Origin: CAZSVI01 sp964610205
GTDB taxonomy: Bacteria > Bacillota > Clostridia > DSM-8532
NCBI GenBank assembly: GCA_964610205.1
Contig: CAZSVI010000031.1
Coordinates: forward strand, 1 to 30,889
Direction: 5' to 3'
Length of the DNA stretch: 30,889 nt
A program made the position numbers and the translations under genes. Shown piece after piece: positions 1 through 7,406 of this stretch (positions are counted from its first letter, which is position 1; every line of letters starts with the position of its first letter). The notes beneath the pieces were generated by a model, which saw only the letters and a program-made list of their open reading frames with translations, did not search any database and was not told the DNA's origin.

Positions 1-2
1 TG

Positions 3-259
3 AAGGGTAAAAGCTCGCTTATGATATTTGACCCATTATCCCGAATTCGGGATAAGATAGGCACGCCAATTTGAAATACAAATATGGCAACAGGTATTTT
101 TGGTGCAGAGGCTATTATGTCGACACAGTAGGAAAAAATGCAAAGAAAATAGAGGAGTACATCCGAAAGCAGCTGCAGGAAGATATAGCTAATGACCAAA
201 TAAGTTTAAAGGAGTACATGGACCCGTTTACGGGTGAGCAGATAAAGAAAAGCAAATAG
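3..259 (+). pseudogene. tnpA: IS200-family transposase TnpA (Y1 HUH), C-terminal part, frameshifted
   Basis: Two frames together spell the C-terminus of a Y1 transposase. Frame 3 (3-32) reads GKSSLMIFD. Frame 2 resumes at about 58 with RHANLKYKYGN, then FWCRGYYVDTVG, and ends QISLKEYMDPFTGEQIKKSK before TAG at 257-259. The block 'F/W-C/A-RGYYVDTVG' and the end 'SLKEY(M/I)DPFTGE' are typical of clostridial and bacillar IS200 TnpA. The two frames are separated by about 26 extra bases containing a 20-bp palindrome (36-55), which breaks the reading frame. The catalytic HUH motif lies upstream of the window, so the copy is partial here, and it is probably inactive. Confidence 0.7.
36..55. repeat. 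Perfect 20-bp palindrome inside the tnpA remnant
   Basis: TTATCCCGAATTCGGGATAA is its own reverse complement. It lies between the two frames of the TnpA remnant and accounts for most of the extra bases that shift the frame. It could be a small palindromic insertion. Nothing else in the window matches it. Confidence 0.7.
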
Positions 260-360
260 CCAGCCGCTTTAGCGGCAGCGAGTAAATAAAATGCGGTTGG
301 CAAACTATTCAATAAGTCTTAAGGCTTTGCAAGTAACAGGCCCTTATAAAGCTAGAGCAA

Positions 361-381
361 ACCACCCGCTGAGCGGGTGGT
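361..381. repeat. Right-end hairpin of the IS200-type element
   Basis: Ten-base perfect arms (361-370 and 372-381) enclose a single G. The hairpin sits at the expected place, just inside the right tip of an IS200/IS605 element. There it would serve as the transposase recognition hairpin and could also stop transcription entering or leaving the element. Confidence 0.7.
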
Positions 382-384
382 CAT

Positions 385-624
385 GATTTAAAAAAGCTAT
401 TTTCAGGCGTATTTGAGGGAATTAAAAACACTGTCAAGGGCATCTGGGATGGAATGGTCAACATAATTAAAAATAGTGTAAATAGCATAATCGGCTTTGT
501 AAACAACATGGTGAGTAAAATAACAAGTTCGGTGAACAAGGCGATAGACTTGATTAACAAAATTCCTGCTGTAAACATCAAAAATATTGACACCCTGAGA
601 GTTGGACAAAAAAGTATTGTATGA
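385..624 (+). pseudogene. Phage tail tape-measure protein, C-terminal fragment
   Basis: An open frame directly after the IS hairpin reads LKKLFSGVFEGIKNTVKGIW, then a hydrophobic/amphipathic series (WDGMVNIIKNSVNSIIGFV, NNMVSKITSSVNKAID, LINKIPAVNIKNIDTLRVG) and stops at TGA 622-624. Periodic 'F..I...V..IW..M...I...VN.II..VN..V' helices are characteristic of the C-terminal region of siphophage and myophage tape-measure proteins, which set tail length and line the tail tube. There is no start codon or upstream gene body because the IS200-type element abuts it. It is therefore a decayed fragment. The family call rests on pattern recognition only. Confidence 0.55.
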
Positions 625-922
625 ACTACTTTCTATCATCATGGGGTTGTCAATCGAGAATCAGAAGCGGGCACTGTCTTTTGTAAAGGGATTAGCGAAG
701 AATTCAGGGTACTATGTTTCAAACTATCGTCAGGAAGCCATAAAGCGGCTTGTGTTAGCCGACATTCCAATGTCTGAGGAAAACATACATACATATCTGG
801 ATGAATCCAGAAGGTATTCAGAAGCCCTTAAAAGATGTACGCCAAAGATTGAGAAGTACCCGTTAATCTGCAAAGTCAAAGAGGCGATTGAAGAAAGCCG
901 AAAGGCTACGGTGGGGGTGTAG
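602..922 (+). CDS. Hypothetical small protein (prophage region)
   Basis: This ORF of up to 106 residues starts at TTG (602) and overlaps the end of the tape-measure fragment in another frame. An alternative start is ATG at 641, which would give about 93 residues. The product looks soluble and helical, with no membrane segment and only one Cys in the C-terminal half (TPKIEKYPLICK). It ends three bases before the next small ORF, as expected for packed phage genes. I do not recognise a family. The weak ribosome binding site leaves open that only an internal part is translated or that the ORF is a remnant. Confidence 0.4.
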   Translation: MDKKVLYELLSIIMGLSIENQKRALSFVKGLAKNSGYYVSNYRQEAIKRLVLADIPMSEENIHTYLDESRRYSEALKRCTPKIEKYPLICKVKEAIEESRKATVGV

Positions 923-924
923 CT

Positions 925-1107
925 ATGGATCACGTATGGAATTCTATTGAACCATTTTACTTAGCAGAAGCGGAATGCTTCATTGCCGAATGGGAAAGCG
1001 GTCAATACAAGGAACGGTCAGACTGTCCTGCTTATGATTCACTGAGGACAATAATAAAAGCCGCTAACGTCATCCGGGATGGGAACGGCTATCAATCAAA
1101 AATATAA
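925..1107 (+). CDS. Hypothetical 60-residue protein (prophage region)
   Basis: ATG at 925 is preceded by a purine-rich GTGGGGG about six bases upstream, and the gene follows the preceding ORF after two bases. The product is short, acidic and aromatic-rich at the N-terminus (MDHVWNSIEPFYLAEAECF), with no recognised domain. Size and tight spacing fit small accessory genes of phages or integrative elements. Function unknown. Confidence 0.45.
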   Translation: MDHVWNSIEPFYLAEAECFIAEWESGQYKERSDCPAYDSLRTIIKAANVIRDGNGYQSKI

Positions 1108-1143
1108 CCCTTTACGGGATATGATGAAATGGAGGATTTTATT

Positions 1144-1353
1144 ATGAATACATTAAATAAATGCAAGAAAATCAAGGCAATAATTGTTGACAAAGGACTT
1201 ACACAAAAAATAGTGGCAGAAAAGATGGGTATATCCGCAAAAGCACTAAACGATATGTTGAACGGCAAGCGTGACTTCCGGTTAAGCCACTTACAAAAAC
1301 TACATGAAGCACTTGGAAAATCATACACGATAGAATACTTATTAAGCGAATAA
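1144..1353 (+). CDS. Small Cro/C1-type helix-turn-helix regulator
   Basis: The start is placed at ATG 1144, eight bases after GGAGG (1131-1135); an upstream in-frame ATG at 1129 precedes that site. The 69-residue product is a single lambda-repressor-like domain. The motif LTQKIVAEKMGISAKALNDMLNGKR (about residues 19-43; helix 2 'TQKIVAEKMG', recognition helix 'SAKALNDMLNG') is followed by a short helix and ends YTIEYLLSE. Proteins of this size act as phage or mobile-element regulators or as antitoxin-like repressors. No toxin partner is next to it. It is the last gene before a rho-independent terminator and the attachment-site-like tRNA fragment. Confidence 0.75.
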   Translation: MNTLNKCKKIKAIIVDKGLTQKIVAEKMGISAKALNDMLNGKRDFRLSHLQKLHEALGKSYTIEYLLSE

Positions 1354-1420
1354 CCATTACGGGGTTAGGTTGAGATTATGAAAGGATCATAAATATTATA
1401 AACAAAAGTCTAAAACCGTT

Positions 1421-1453
1421 AAAAGGGCATTTACATTGTGGGATGCCCTTTTT
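1421..1453 (+). terminator. Rho-independent terminator after the HTH gene
   Basis: Perfect arms AAAAGGGCAT (1421-1430) and ATGCCCTTTT (1443-1452) enclose a 12-base loop and run into T-residues. It lies 70 bp after the stop codon of the small regulator. Confidence 0.8.
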
Positions 1454-1479
1454 TAACCCTCAGAATTTTTCGGGCGGTC

Positions 1480-1671
1480 AAAAGTAACTAAGGGATTATG
1501 GAAAGGACTTTTCGACATTTTTGACGAAACCTTTGCACCGACTTTCAGAGATAAAATCTTGGCAACTAAATATGTGAAAAGTTACCTAAAAATGCGATTT
1601 GTTAATAAACGGTAAAAACTGAAAAGCCGCAGATACTATAGGTTACAAGGCAACACTAAAAGTTACTTAAA
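1480..1671 (+). repeat. Three short direct repeats beside the att-like site (possible integrase arm sites)
   Basis: AAAAGTTACCTAAA (1577-1590) and AAAAGTTACTTAAA (1658-1671) differ by one base, and a looser copy AAAAGTAACTA lies at 1480-1490. All have the same orientation and lie within 205 bp of the tRNA fragment. Tyrosine recombinases bind short direct repeats (arm sites) next to the core att site, so this is a plausible reading. No integrase is in the window to test it against. Confidence 0.35.
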
Positions 1672-1684
1672 GTAAAAATTACAA

Positions 1685-1729
1685 CTACGGATCAGAAGGC
1701 CAGGGATTCGAATTCTCTACGGCGCGCCA
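1685..1729 (+). other. 3' half of a tRNA-Arg(ACG) gene: attachment-site (att) remnant
   Basis: The segment reads as a tRNA from the anticodon loop onward: loop CTACGGA (1685-1691, anticodon ACG), 3' anticodon-stem strand TCAGA, variable AGGCC, T-stem AGGGA / TCTCT around TTCGAAT (1702-1718), acceptor strand ACGGCGC, discriminator G and CCA (1727-1729). The bases to the left do not pair to form the anticodon stem, and no D-arm or 5' acceptor strand is present, so this is not a functional tRNA. Many integrases recombine between the anticodon loop and the 3' end of tRNA-Arg. Because the left half is missing, the element lies to the left and the reconstituted tRNA should lie at its far end. Confidence 0.75.
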
Positions 1730-1739
1730 GAAATCCCGA

Positions 1740-1758
1740 TTTCAAGCGATTCTTGAAA
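1740..1758 (+). terminator. Hairpin after the tRNA fragment (possible ancestral tRNA terminator)
   Basis: TTTCAAG (1740-1746) and CTTGAAA (1752-1758) form a seven-base perfect stem with a five-base loop, 10 bp after the tRNA CCA end. A few T residues follow (GTCTTTT). It may be the original terminator of the tRNA gene, left on the chromosomal side. The thymine tract is weak. Confidence 0.35.
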
Positions 1759-2047
1759 GAATGTCTTTTGGTAACAACGCAAGTGCCTCTTTTGATACCC
1801 TTTGAAGTGTCTTTTCAAGTCATATTTTATCCATATACTTGTATCTAAAAACCTTATTATCTAAGGTTAGCTTTTGCTATTCTCTTTTCAATGTTCATTC
1901 AATCCTTGTCACTTTATTCCAATAAATTTATATTAATTTTTATTGAAATCACTATGTTTTTGCCTTGTACTATCTCCATTTTTTTGCTGGGAGTTAATTC
2001 TCGAAATAAATGTTTTAATTAAATGTGTAAATGCCGGATCTGTATAC
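1759..2047. other. AT-rich intergenic stretch without a supported gene
   Basis: Between the tRNA fragment and the permease stop codon I see no ORF with a ribosome binding site and no family-like peptide. The stretch is T-rich on the plus strand and would be the downstream region of the leftward permease gene. No convincing terminator hairpin was found. Confidence 0.4.
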
Positions 2048-3277
2048 TCAAAGCAGCAGCTGACTATAGAGGAAATAAAGCCCGAATGAAGCTGCTGCCA
2101 GCCATGGGAATAATCTCAGATGTTGTTTGTAGACATCCTTAGTTGAGATGCCAATATACTTGATGGTGAGAATCTGACATAGATGTAGTGGTGAGTAGTA
2201 ATAACCTAAAAAAGACCATATACAAAGGAAAAAGATGTAGAGCAAAAGTTGCGTTGGAGATAGCGGCAGCGAATGTATCATAGGAATGAATACACCCAGG
2301 TTTGCCAAGCTCAAGCCGGTGACAGTTCCAATGAAGATGCACCCTACTGCGACCGCCATAAGTATGACAAATGTTGACGGGCTTTGAAAAATACTGATAA
2401 ATGCGTTCATGATATCTGTCAATTGCAAAATGGTATTTTGAATAAAATAGACACCCAGCAGCATAAGAGGGACGTCAAAACTGCAGCCCTTTTTGACTGT
2501 ACTCATAAATTCATTTTTTGGAGAAATTACCCATATCCACGCTATGCTCAGCGCTATAGCAGCATACATGGGAAGTTTTAACAGCCCGTTAAATAATACC
2601 GCAATGACAATAGGCGAAATTGAAAAAATGAGTTTCTTAAAGCTCTCTTTTTTAGGTGCGGCTTTCCCGCTTTCAAAAACGGGAGGGCAGTGGCGCGGGA
2701 TGTACAAAATAGTTGCTCCTATCTGTATTACCAGCACAAATGCCAGATTTAACATAATAAGATAGTAGATATTGATTTCCGGAACGTTAGCCGCAACATA
2801 TAAAAGCAAAGTAGAAAACGGAATCACAAACATTCCGATATGGCGAAACGAAAGATTAATAGCTGCCCGTTTTTCCGGGGCAATGTCCATCTCTTTGCCC
2901 AGGTTATCTACAAAGGGCACCGAAAGATAGGCACCACCCGGCACAGAAAGTATGCCGATAATAAACGGAATTAACCCAACGAGTAATCTACTGCTTAGAA
3001 ACAGGTTTTTCATCGATGAGACGATATCTTCCAAAAGCCTGTAATGCTTCATCAGACTACTTAGAATACCGATAAGGAACACCGTAAGGATGACGTTTAC
3101 CGAAGAAAACGTAAAGATATTAAGCACTGCTTTATATAAACTCTCCCATGAGCGCAGAGCAAGTACATGTATGACCAGTCCGCATATCCCCAGCGAAAGA
3201 GCAAGATTACTTTTCAGCTTGGATATAAGCAATGGAAGCAGAAGAAAGGCCAGAATGACCGCAACAAATTGCTGCAT
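2048..3277 (-). CDS. DUF401-type integral membrane permease
   Basis: The start chosen is the ATG (MQQFVAVILAF) with AGGAGG seven bases upstream, giving about 409 residues; the longer frame to 3322 begins upstream of that site. The protein has about ten hydrophobic helices. The central block 'LIPFIIGILSVPGGAYLSVPFVDNLGKEMDI..EKRAAINLSFRHI' matches the DUF401 signature (PGGA.LS.P.VD....E.K..IN..FRH). DUF401 proteins are presumed anion or carboxylate transporters with no characterised substrate. Just upstream in the same direction lies the broken end of an altronate-dehydratase-like gene, so the pair may once have served uptake and breakdown of a hydroxy acid or sulfolactate-type compound; that is inference. 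Confidence 0.65.
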   Translation of the reverse strand: MQQFVAVILAFLLLPLLISKLKSNLALSLGICGLVIHVLALRSWESLYKAVLNIFTFSSVNVILTVFLIGILSSLMKHYRLLEDIVSSMKNLFLSSRLLVGLIPFIIGILSVPGGAYLSVPFVDNLGKEMDIAPEKRAAINLSFRHIGMFVIPFSTLLLYVAANVPEINIYYLIMLNLAFVLVIQIGATILYIPRHCPPVFESGKAAPKKESFKKLIFSISPIVIAVLFNGLLKLPMYAAIALSIAWIWVISPKNEFMSTVKKGCSFDVPLMLLGVYFIQNTILQLTDIMNAFISIFQSPSTFVILMAVAVGCIFIGTVTGLSLANLGVFIPMIHSLPLSPTQLLLYIFFLCIWSFLGYYYSPLHLCQILTIKYIGISTKDVYKQHLRLFPWLAAASFGLYFLYSQLLL

Positions 3278-3318
3278 GACAAAACCTCCTAACATAAAAT
3301 TAAAACAAGGAATTTCAT

Positions 3319-3525
3319 TCATGCATTCTCAATGGCATCATCTAAAATTGCGAAGAATTCCCTGAGATCTTCGAACTGTTTCATTCTTTGTGACCATACC
3401 TAAAAAAACGGCAACCAGCTCTGCCATGACTTCCTCGCCAACCTATTCGATCCCTGCCCTACTATCAATGATTCTTCCTGCATTCACATCCATGTCAATA
3501 GACAAATTTTCTATAGCATTATCCT
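3319..3525 (-). pseudogene. Altronate dehydratase / sulfolactate lyase-like (UxaA/SuyB) C-terminal remnant
   Basis: Read leftwards, one frame gives NLSIDMDVNAGRIIDSRAGIE, an in-frame TAG (3445-3443), then VGEEVMAELVAVFLGMVTKNE. Another frame gives QFEDLREFFAILDDAIENA and a TGA next to the permease start. The phrase 'D.MD.NAGRII.....IEEVGEE.....L..V..G..TK.E' is typical of the C-terminal end of the UxaA/SuyB dehydratase family. The fragment has a nonsense codon and a frameshift, and its upstream part is replaced by the IS701-like transposase remnant. The right boundary is approximate. I am moderately sure of the family and fairly sure it is a broken gene. Confidence 0.45.
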
Positions 3526-3526
3526 C

Positions 3527-4108
3527 GGCGACAGCTTCTACGGCAGGAACAACACCTTTATTGAGTGGCTGGAAGCCCGTAAGGAAACTTATGCTTTGTG
3601 CGTACCCTGTGACTTTACGGTCAGATTGAACAGGATGTGATAACCTTTATGCCGCCTAAGAAAGCTGGAAAGCGTAGTTCCAAACTTAACTCTGCAGCAC
3701 TGCCTCCTCAATACCGGATTGACTGGCTTATTAAAAAGTTTTCCAGGATTACTGGAAGATTATCTCATGGAGGGATAGTAGCAGCAAAGGGGAACCCAAA
3801 AGTAATTTGCCTTCCTAAGGGTTCGCTGGTCCACCCAGACGATGCTTGGGAAGCAAGGGTGGCTTGTATTTGAACGTCTGGTTCCCGGTGATACCGGCAA
3901 CACCAAGTACTACTTCAGCAACCTTCCGATGGATACCCCGGATATAAGGATTGTAGAATATGTCTACCAGCAGCATACCATTGACCGGTTTTACCGGGAT
4001 GCAAAGGATAAACTTGGGCTTGACCAATATGAAGGCCGCTTATGGCGAAGCTTCCACAGGCATTTTACCGTGGTAATACTGGCCTACTCATGGCTTATAG
4101 GCAAGTGA
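3527..4108 (+). pseudogene. IS701-like DDE transposase remnant, several frameshifts
   Basis: Three consecutive frames together read as the C-terminal half of an IS701-type transposase. First comes LGDSFYGRNNTFIEWLEARK with YALCVPCDFTV (second catalytic Asp in 'GDS.YGR'), broken by TGA. Then about 3637-3870 gives a basic linker (MPPKKAGKRSSK). Then from about 3842 come GWLVFERLVPGDTGNTKYYF, YVYQQHTIDRFYRDAKDKLG, LDQYEGRLWRSFHRHF and VVILAYSWLIGK. The block 'W...RF..DAK..LGLD.YEGR.W..+HRH......AY..L' is the region with the last catalytic acidic residue. The N-terminal third is missing and no terminal inverted repeats are evident, so the copy is dead. Confidence 0.65.
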
Positions 4109-4275
4109 AAAACGAGTCGAATAAAAGTTTTGGTAGACAAACCTTGTGTTACATTACCAACTTTCAGTATCAGAAAGTTTTTTTTCTGAAGCATTATGGG
4201 TCTCACAGCTCAGGCAGAGGAGTATCCTTTTCCTGCCTCCGCATACTTAACGTAGTAGTATTTAGCCTATAGTCT

Positions 4276-5454
4276 TTATTTAAGTTTATCAAATTCTGGA
4301 ATATCAATAATTTTACCGCCTTCCATGGCAGATTGGTGTGCACAAATCCCAACACCGGTCCAATACGCGCCCATAATATCGTCAATAATAGGTGGCCTAT
4401 TTTCAATAATGGAACGGACAAATTCATTGATCATATGAGGATGTGAACCACCATGCCCCCCTCCCTGTTCAAAGGAAAGATGCTTGTTTTTCTTGTCATA
4501 AACTGTTTTTTTGGTAAAACCAGCTATTTCTTGTGGGAGGCGATCAGCATAATCCGGAACTTCAATTCGTTCTTCCAGTATCTCGGATCCCCTATATGAT
4601 GTTTTTCCATCTATTTGGGAGATTGAAGTTTTTTTCATCTTAAATGTCCTTGTATACAGTACGGGATTTTCGCCATGCAATTGTTGCCATTCAAAACTCC
4701 TATTTTCCCCATAGATACGGAAGCATTCTGAATAGCCACGGGCAACTCCATAAAGAAACCGTTCTAATTCAATAGTGATGTCGCTATCCTTAAGTGTTAT
4801 TAAAGCAGATTCAAATGCAAATGGACTATTATACTGTTTTACTAATTCATCCCGTATTCTACCGGAACCTCTTCCATAAACGCTTTTAGGGAATTTACCG
4901 GAAAGTAGCAGGCAAGGGCCAACTGCATGTGTCGGATGCATCAAAGGTGGAAACCCTTCCCAATATGAAGGCCATCCTTCCATATCCTGATAATGAGCAC
5001 AGCTCATATATTGGATTCTTCCGAATTCTCCACGTTCAATCATATCTTTTACATAAAACAACTCACGCTGAAATACTGCAGTTTCCAAAAGCATGTAGCT
5101 TTTCCCGGATTTCTTTCGAGCTTCAATAACTCCATATAGCTCATCCATTGACATCCCCATAGGAATAGAACAGCTACAGTGTTTTCCAGCATTAAGCACG
5201 CGTATGGAAAAAGGTGCGTGAGTAACTGGAGGTGTGAAAAGAGTAATTGATTCAATAGACGAATCGTCAATTGCATCCTGTATATCTGATAGACGGTCTT
5301 TAGGATTAATACCATATGCATTTCCAACCTTATCTAATAACTCTTTATTACTATCCACAATCACAAGCGAAGATACATCTGGATGTTTAAGATAAATTGG
5401 AACGAATTCAAGACCAAAGCTTAAGCCAACAATTGCTACACGAATTTTTGACAT
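4276..5454 (-). CDS. Gfo/Idh/MocA-family protein, GH109-like clade (copy 2)
   Basis: This 392-residue protein is the last gene of the sugar operon. Residues 1-120 form a Rossmann fold starting KIRVAIVGLSFGLEFVP. The motif that is normally E-K-P in sugar dehydrogenases reads CSIPM (95-99), so the catalytic lysine is absent. HPTHAVGP (173-180) and GGGHGGSHPH (331-340) correspond to the 'THGLGP' and 'GHGG' blocks I associate with GH109 NAD-dependent glycosidases. GH109 enzymes hydrolyse glycosides by transient C3 oxidation with bound NAD. It is close to the first gene of the operon (shared WEGFPPL, GGGHGGSHPH and VPDYA..LP.EI). Substrate unknown. A plain oxidoreductase role remains possible. Confidence 0.75.
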   Translation of the reverse strand: MSKIRVAIVGLSFGLEFVPIYLKHPDVSSLVIVDSNKELLDKVGNAYGINPKDRLSDIQDAIDDSSIESITLFTPPVTHAPFSIRVLNAGKHCSCSIPMGMSMDELYGVIEARKKSGKSYMLLETAVFQRELFYVKDMIERGEFGRIQYMSCAHYQDMEGWPSYWEGFPPLMHPTHAVGPCLLLSGKFPKSVYGRGSGRIRDELVKQYNSPFAFESALITLKDSDITIELERFLYGVARGYSECFRIYGENRSFEWQQLHGENPVLYTRTFKMKKTSISQIDGKTSYRGSEILEERIEVPDYADRLPQEIAGFTKKTVYDKKNKHLSFEQGGGHGGSHPHMINEFVRSIIENRPPIIDDIMGAYWTGVGICAHQSAMEGGKIIDIPEFDKLK

Positions 5455-5531
5455 ATTACCATTCCCTTCAACTTAATATTTTCTATATAGTAAAGCCTCT
5501 CAAACATTTATCCACACGGCGCATGTCGCAC

Positions 5532-6365
5532 TCAGCTTTTAACTGAACCTGCCGCAACGCCTTCTATTATACTTTTATTGAGTATGAAGTATACAATTAA
5601 TGTTGGCAGGATTGCCATTGTAATAGCTGCAAAAGTAGGACCCCAGTCAACCGAGCCAAATTCTCCGGCAAAATCCCTAAGACAAACCGGAAGCGTTTTC
5701 GCAAGCCTTGAGGTTAAAAAGGTATTTGCATACGTGAACTCATTCCAGACAAAGATAAATTGAAAAGTAATGATCGTAACTGTTGTGTTTATCGACATAG
5801 GGAAAGCTACATGCATAAAAGACTGGAATGTGCTGGAGCCGTCGATGACAGTAGCTTCTAAAAGTTCATTGGGCAAAAAGGTAAAATAGCCTGTATACAT
5901 ATAAATACACAACGGCATTGAAAAACCAAGCTGCGGCAAAATTATAGAAAAATAAGTGTCACGCATTCCTAGTGTATTATAAATATGGAACATAGGTATA
6001 AGGCATACAAAACTTGGAACCATCATGCCCATCAAAATGAAGGTCAGTAACTTTTTACTCTGTCTAAAACGCAGTTTACTAATGGCAAAAGCAGCAGGAC
6101 AGGACAATAGGACCTGACAGGACAGGGTGATCGACGCTACAATGATGCTATTTAAAAATGCCCTGGGGATAGTGGAAAGTTCAAGAGCCGTTATATAGTT
6201 GCCCAGATAAAATGCCCTTGGTAGACTGTAAGCGGCAGCGGTAGCCAATTCGTCGCTGGTTTTAAGGCTGGACAGAGTTACCCATATGATGGGATAAATC
6301 TGAATAATTGCGAAAATACATAAAATAATTAATGTAACAATACTTACTATACGGCCGGTTTTCAA
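5532..6365 (-). CDS. Sugar ABC transporter permease, MalG/CUT1 type
   Basis: The 277-residue protein starts at TTG (6365-6363), preceded by GGGGGAA seven bases upstream; no ATG fits better. It has about six membrane helices. The cytoplasmic EAA loop LLEATVIDGSSTFQSFMHVA followed by FPM is the site that docks the ATPase. The end VAAGSVKS, reached after 'SIIEGVAAG', is the typical MalG-type C-terminus. It follows the other permease after 12 bp and forms the heterodimeric channel with it. No ATPase gene is in the operon, which is common for CUT1 importers sharing one MsiK/MalK-type ATPase encoded elsewhere. Confidence 0.9.
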   Translation of the reverse strand: MKTGRIVSIVTLIILCIFAIIQIYPIIWVTLSSLKTSDELATAAAYSLPRAFYLGNYITALELSTIPRAFLNSIIVASITLSCQVLLSCPAAFAISKLRFRQSKKLLTFILMGMMVPSFVCLIPMFHIYNTLGMRDTYFSIILPQLGFSMPLCIYMYTGYFTFLPNELLEATVIDGSSTFQSFMHVAFPMSINTTVTIITFQFIFVWNEFTYANTFLTSRLAKTLPVCLRDFAGEFGSVDWGPTFAAITMAILPTLIVYFILNKSIIEGVAAGSVKS

Positions 6366-6377
6366 TTTATTTCCCCC

Positions 6378-7247
6378 TTATTCGTAGTTGGAATGTGGAA
6401 TTGTCTTACGGATAATTGTGACAGCGATCATACATTCAATAAAAAGAAAAACCGCAAGTGCGCTTCCATACCCAAATCTCATGGCGCTAAACGACATTTT
6501 ATACATAAAAGTGGATATCAATTCGCTGGATGCACCCGGTCCTCCGTTAGTCATAATGAATGGTATTTCAAAGGCTTTCAATGTGCCGTTTACCAGCATA
6601 ACCAGCGCAACAGTGCAAACATTCTTAATCATAGGAATTTTTATATAAAAATATTGTTGAAACCAGTTACATCCATCCAGATAAGCAGCCTCTACAACAT
6701 CGGATGAAATGGACGCAAAGGCTGAACAGAACATAACCATATAGATTCCACAAAACTTATATCCGTCAACAAGAGCTACCGATAGGAGAGATGTGTTTAT
6801 GTTTCCCAGAAAAGCAGTCGGCTTCAATCCCAATGTCTGTATTAAAACATTGATAATACCCATTGGGCTGAGTGCAAGCAGTTTGGTAAAGATTTGACTG
6901 ATTGCTACTGTGGCAATGATACATGGAATAAAATACATCACTTTCATTATATTCCTGAAAAATCTGGTACTACTTATAAGTATAGCCATAAACATTCCCA
7001 TCAAGAACTGATAGGTCGTTCCCACTACCATGTATATAAGGTTATTTTTTAATGCTGTAAAAAACGTACTGTCTGAAAACATTTCTTTAAAATTACCAAA
7101 CCCTGTGAATTTCATATTTGCAATTCCATCCCAATTGAAAAGGCTTAGTACAAGTGAAAATACTACAGGAATTACAACAGCAAAAGTATATATAATTAAT
7201 GCTGGTGCGGAAAATAGCCAAGGTTCCAACCTGTTTTTAGGTTTCAT
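6378..7247 (-). CDS. Sugar ABC transporter permease, MalF/CUT1 type
   Basis: The 289-residue protein starts at ATG 7247 with AAGGAGAG about nine bases upstream. It has six predicted helices beginning PWLFSAPALIIYTFAVVIPV, and an EAA loop VVEAAYLDGCNWFQQYFYIK followed by IPMI. The block 'FNWDGIANMKFTGFGNF' after helix 1 and 'PFIMTNGGPGASSELISTF' near the end are hallmarks of MalF/UgpA-type permeases. It forms the channel with the next gene and receives cargo from the lipoprotein encoded upstream. It is separated from that gene by a stem-loop (7407-7445), so it is probably expressed less than the binding protein. Confidence 0.9.
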   Translation of the reverse strand: MKPKNRLEPWLFSAPALIIYTFAVVIPVVFSLVLSLFNWDGIANMKFTGFGNFKEMFSDSTFFTALKNNLIYMVVGTTYQFLMGMFMAILISSTRFFRNIMKVMYFIPCIIATVAISQIFTKLLALSPMGIINVLIQTLGLKPTAFLGNINTSLLSVALVDGYKFCGIYMVMFCSAFASISSDVVEAAYLDGCNWFQQYFYIKIPMIKNVCTVALVMLVNGTLKAFEIPFIMTNGGPGASSELISTFMYKMSFSAMRFGYGSALAVFLFIECMIAVTIIRKTIPHSNYE

Positions 7248-7406
7248 CCGGATTTCTCTCCTTAATTTCAGCTGAATTATTGAAGCACAGTGTTTATCTT
7301 AAATTACTGTCAAGTTATAAATGATTTTATCATATGTTAATAATTATTTATAGCAATGCATAACATTACCAATAACTGCAATCTGTATATACTTTGAAAA
7401 TAATGT

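Larger units (their letters stand above)
1..384 (+). mobile_element. IS200/IS605-family element, right-hand part (left end outside window)
   Basis: The segment holds the C-terminal part of an IS200-type TnpA. It is followed by about 125 bp of non-coding right end finishing in a perfect hairpin (361-381, ten-base arms ACCACCCGCT / AGCGGGTGGT around one base) and then TCATGA. A subterminal imperfect palindrome just inside the tip is the structure that Y1 transposases of this family recognise. Phage tape-measure coding sequence begins directly after it, so the element sits in or beside that gene. The exact right boundary (about 384-387) is inferred from where phage similarity starts. No target duplication is expected for this family. 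Confidence 0.7.

Noticed and set aside
1685..1729. A functional tRNA-Arg gene
   Set aside because: The 5' acceptor strand, D-arm and 5' anticodon stem are absent, and the T-stem closes with A-T instead of the invariant G-C.
3390..3629. Rightward Ser/Thr-rich 79-residue ORF
   Set aside because: It is a shadow frame of the UxaA-like and transposase remnants, with low-complexity composition and no ribosome binding site.
4205..4240. Terminator of the sugar operon at the imperfect CAGGCAG/CTGCCTC repeat
   Set aside because: The arms pair only with an internal insertion and no T-tract follows in the leftward direction, so I could not support it.
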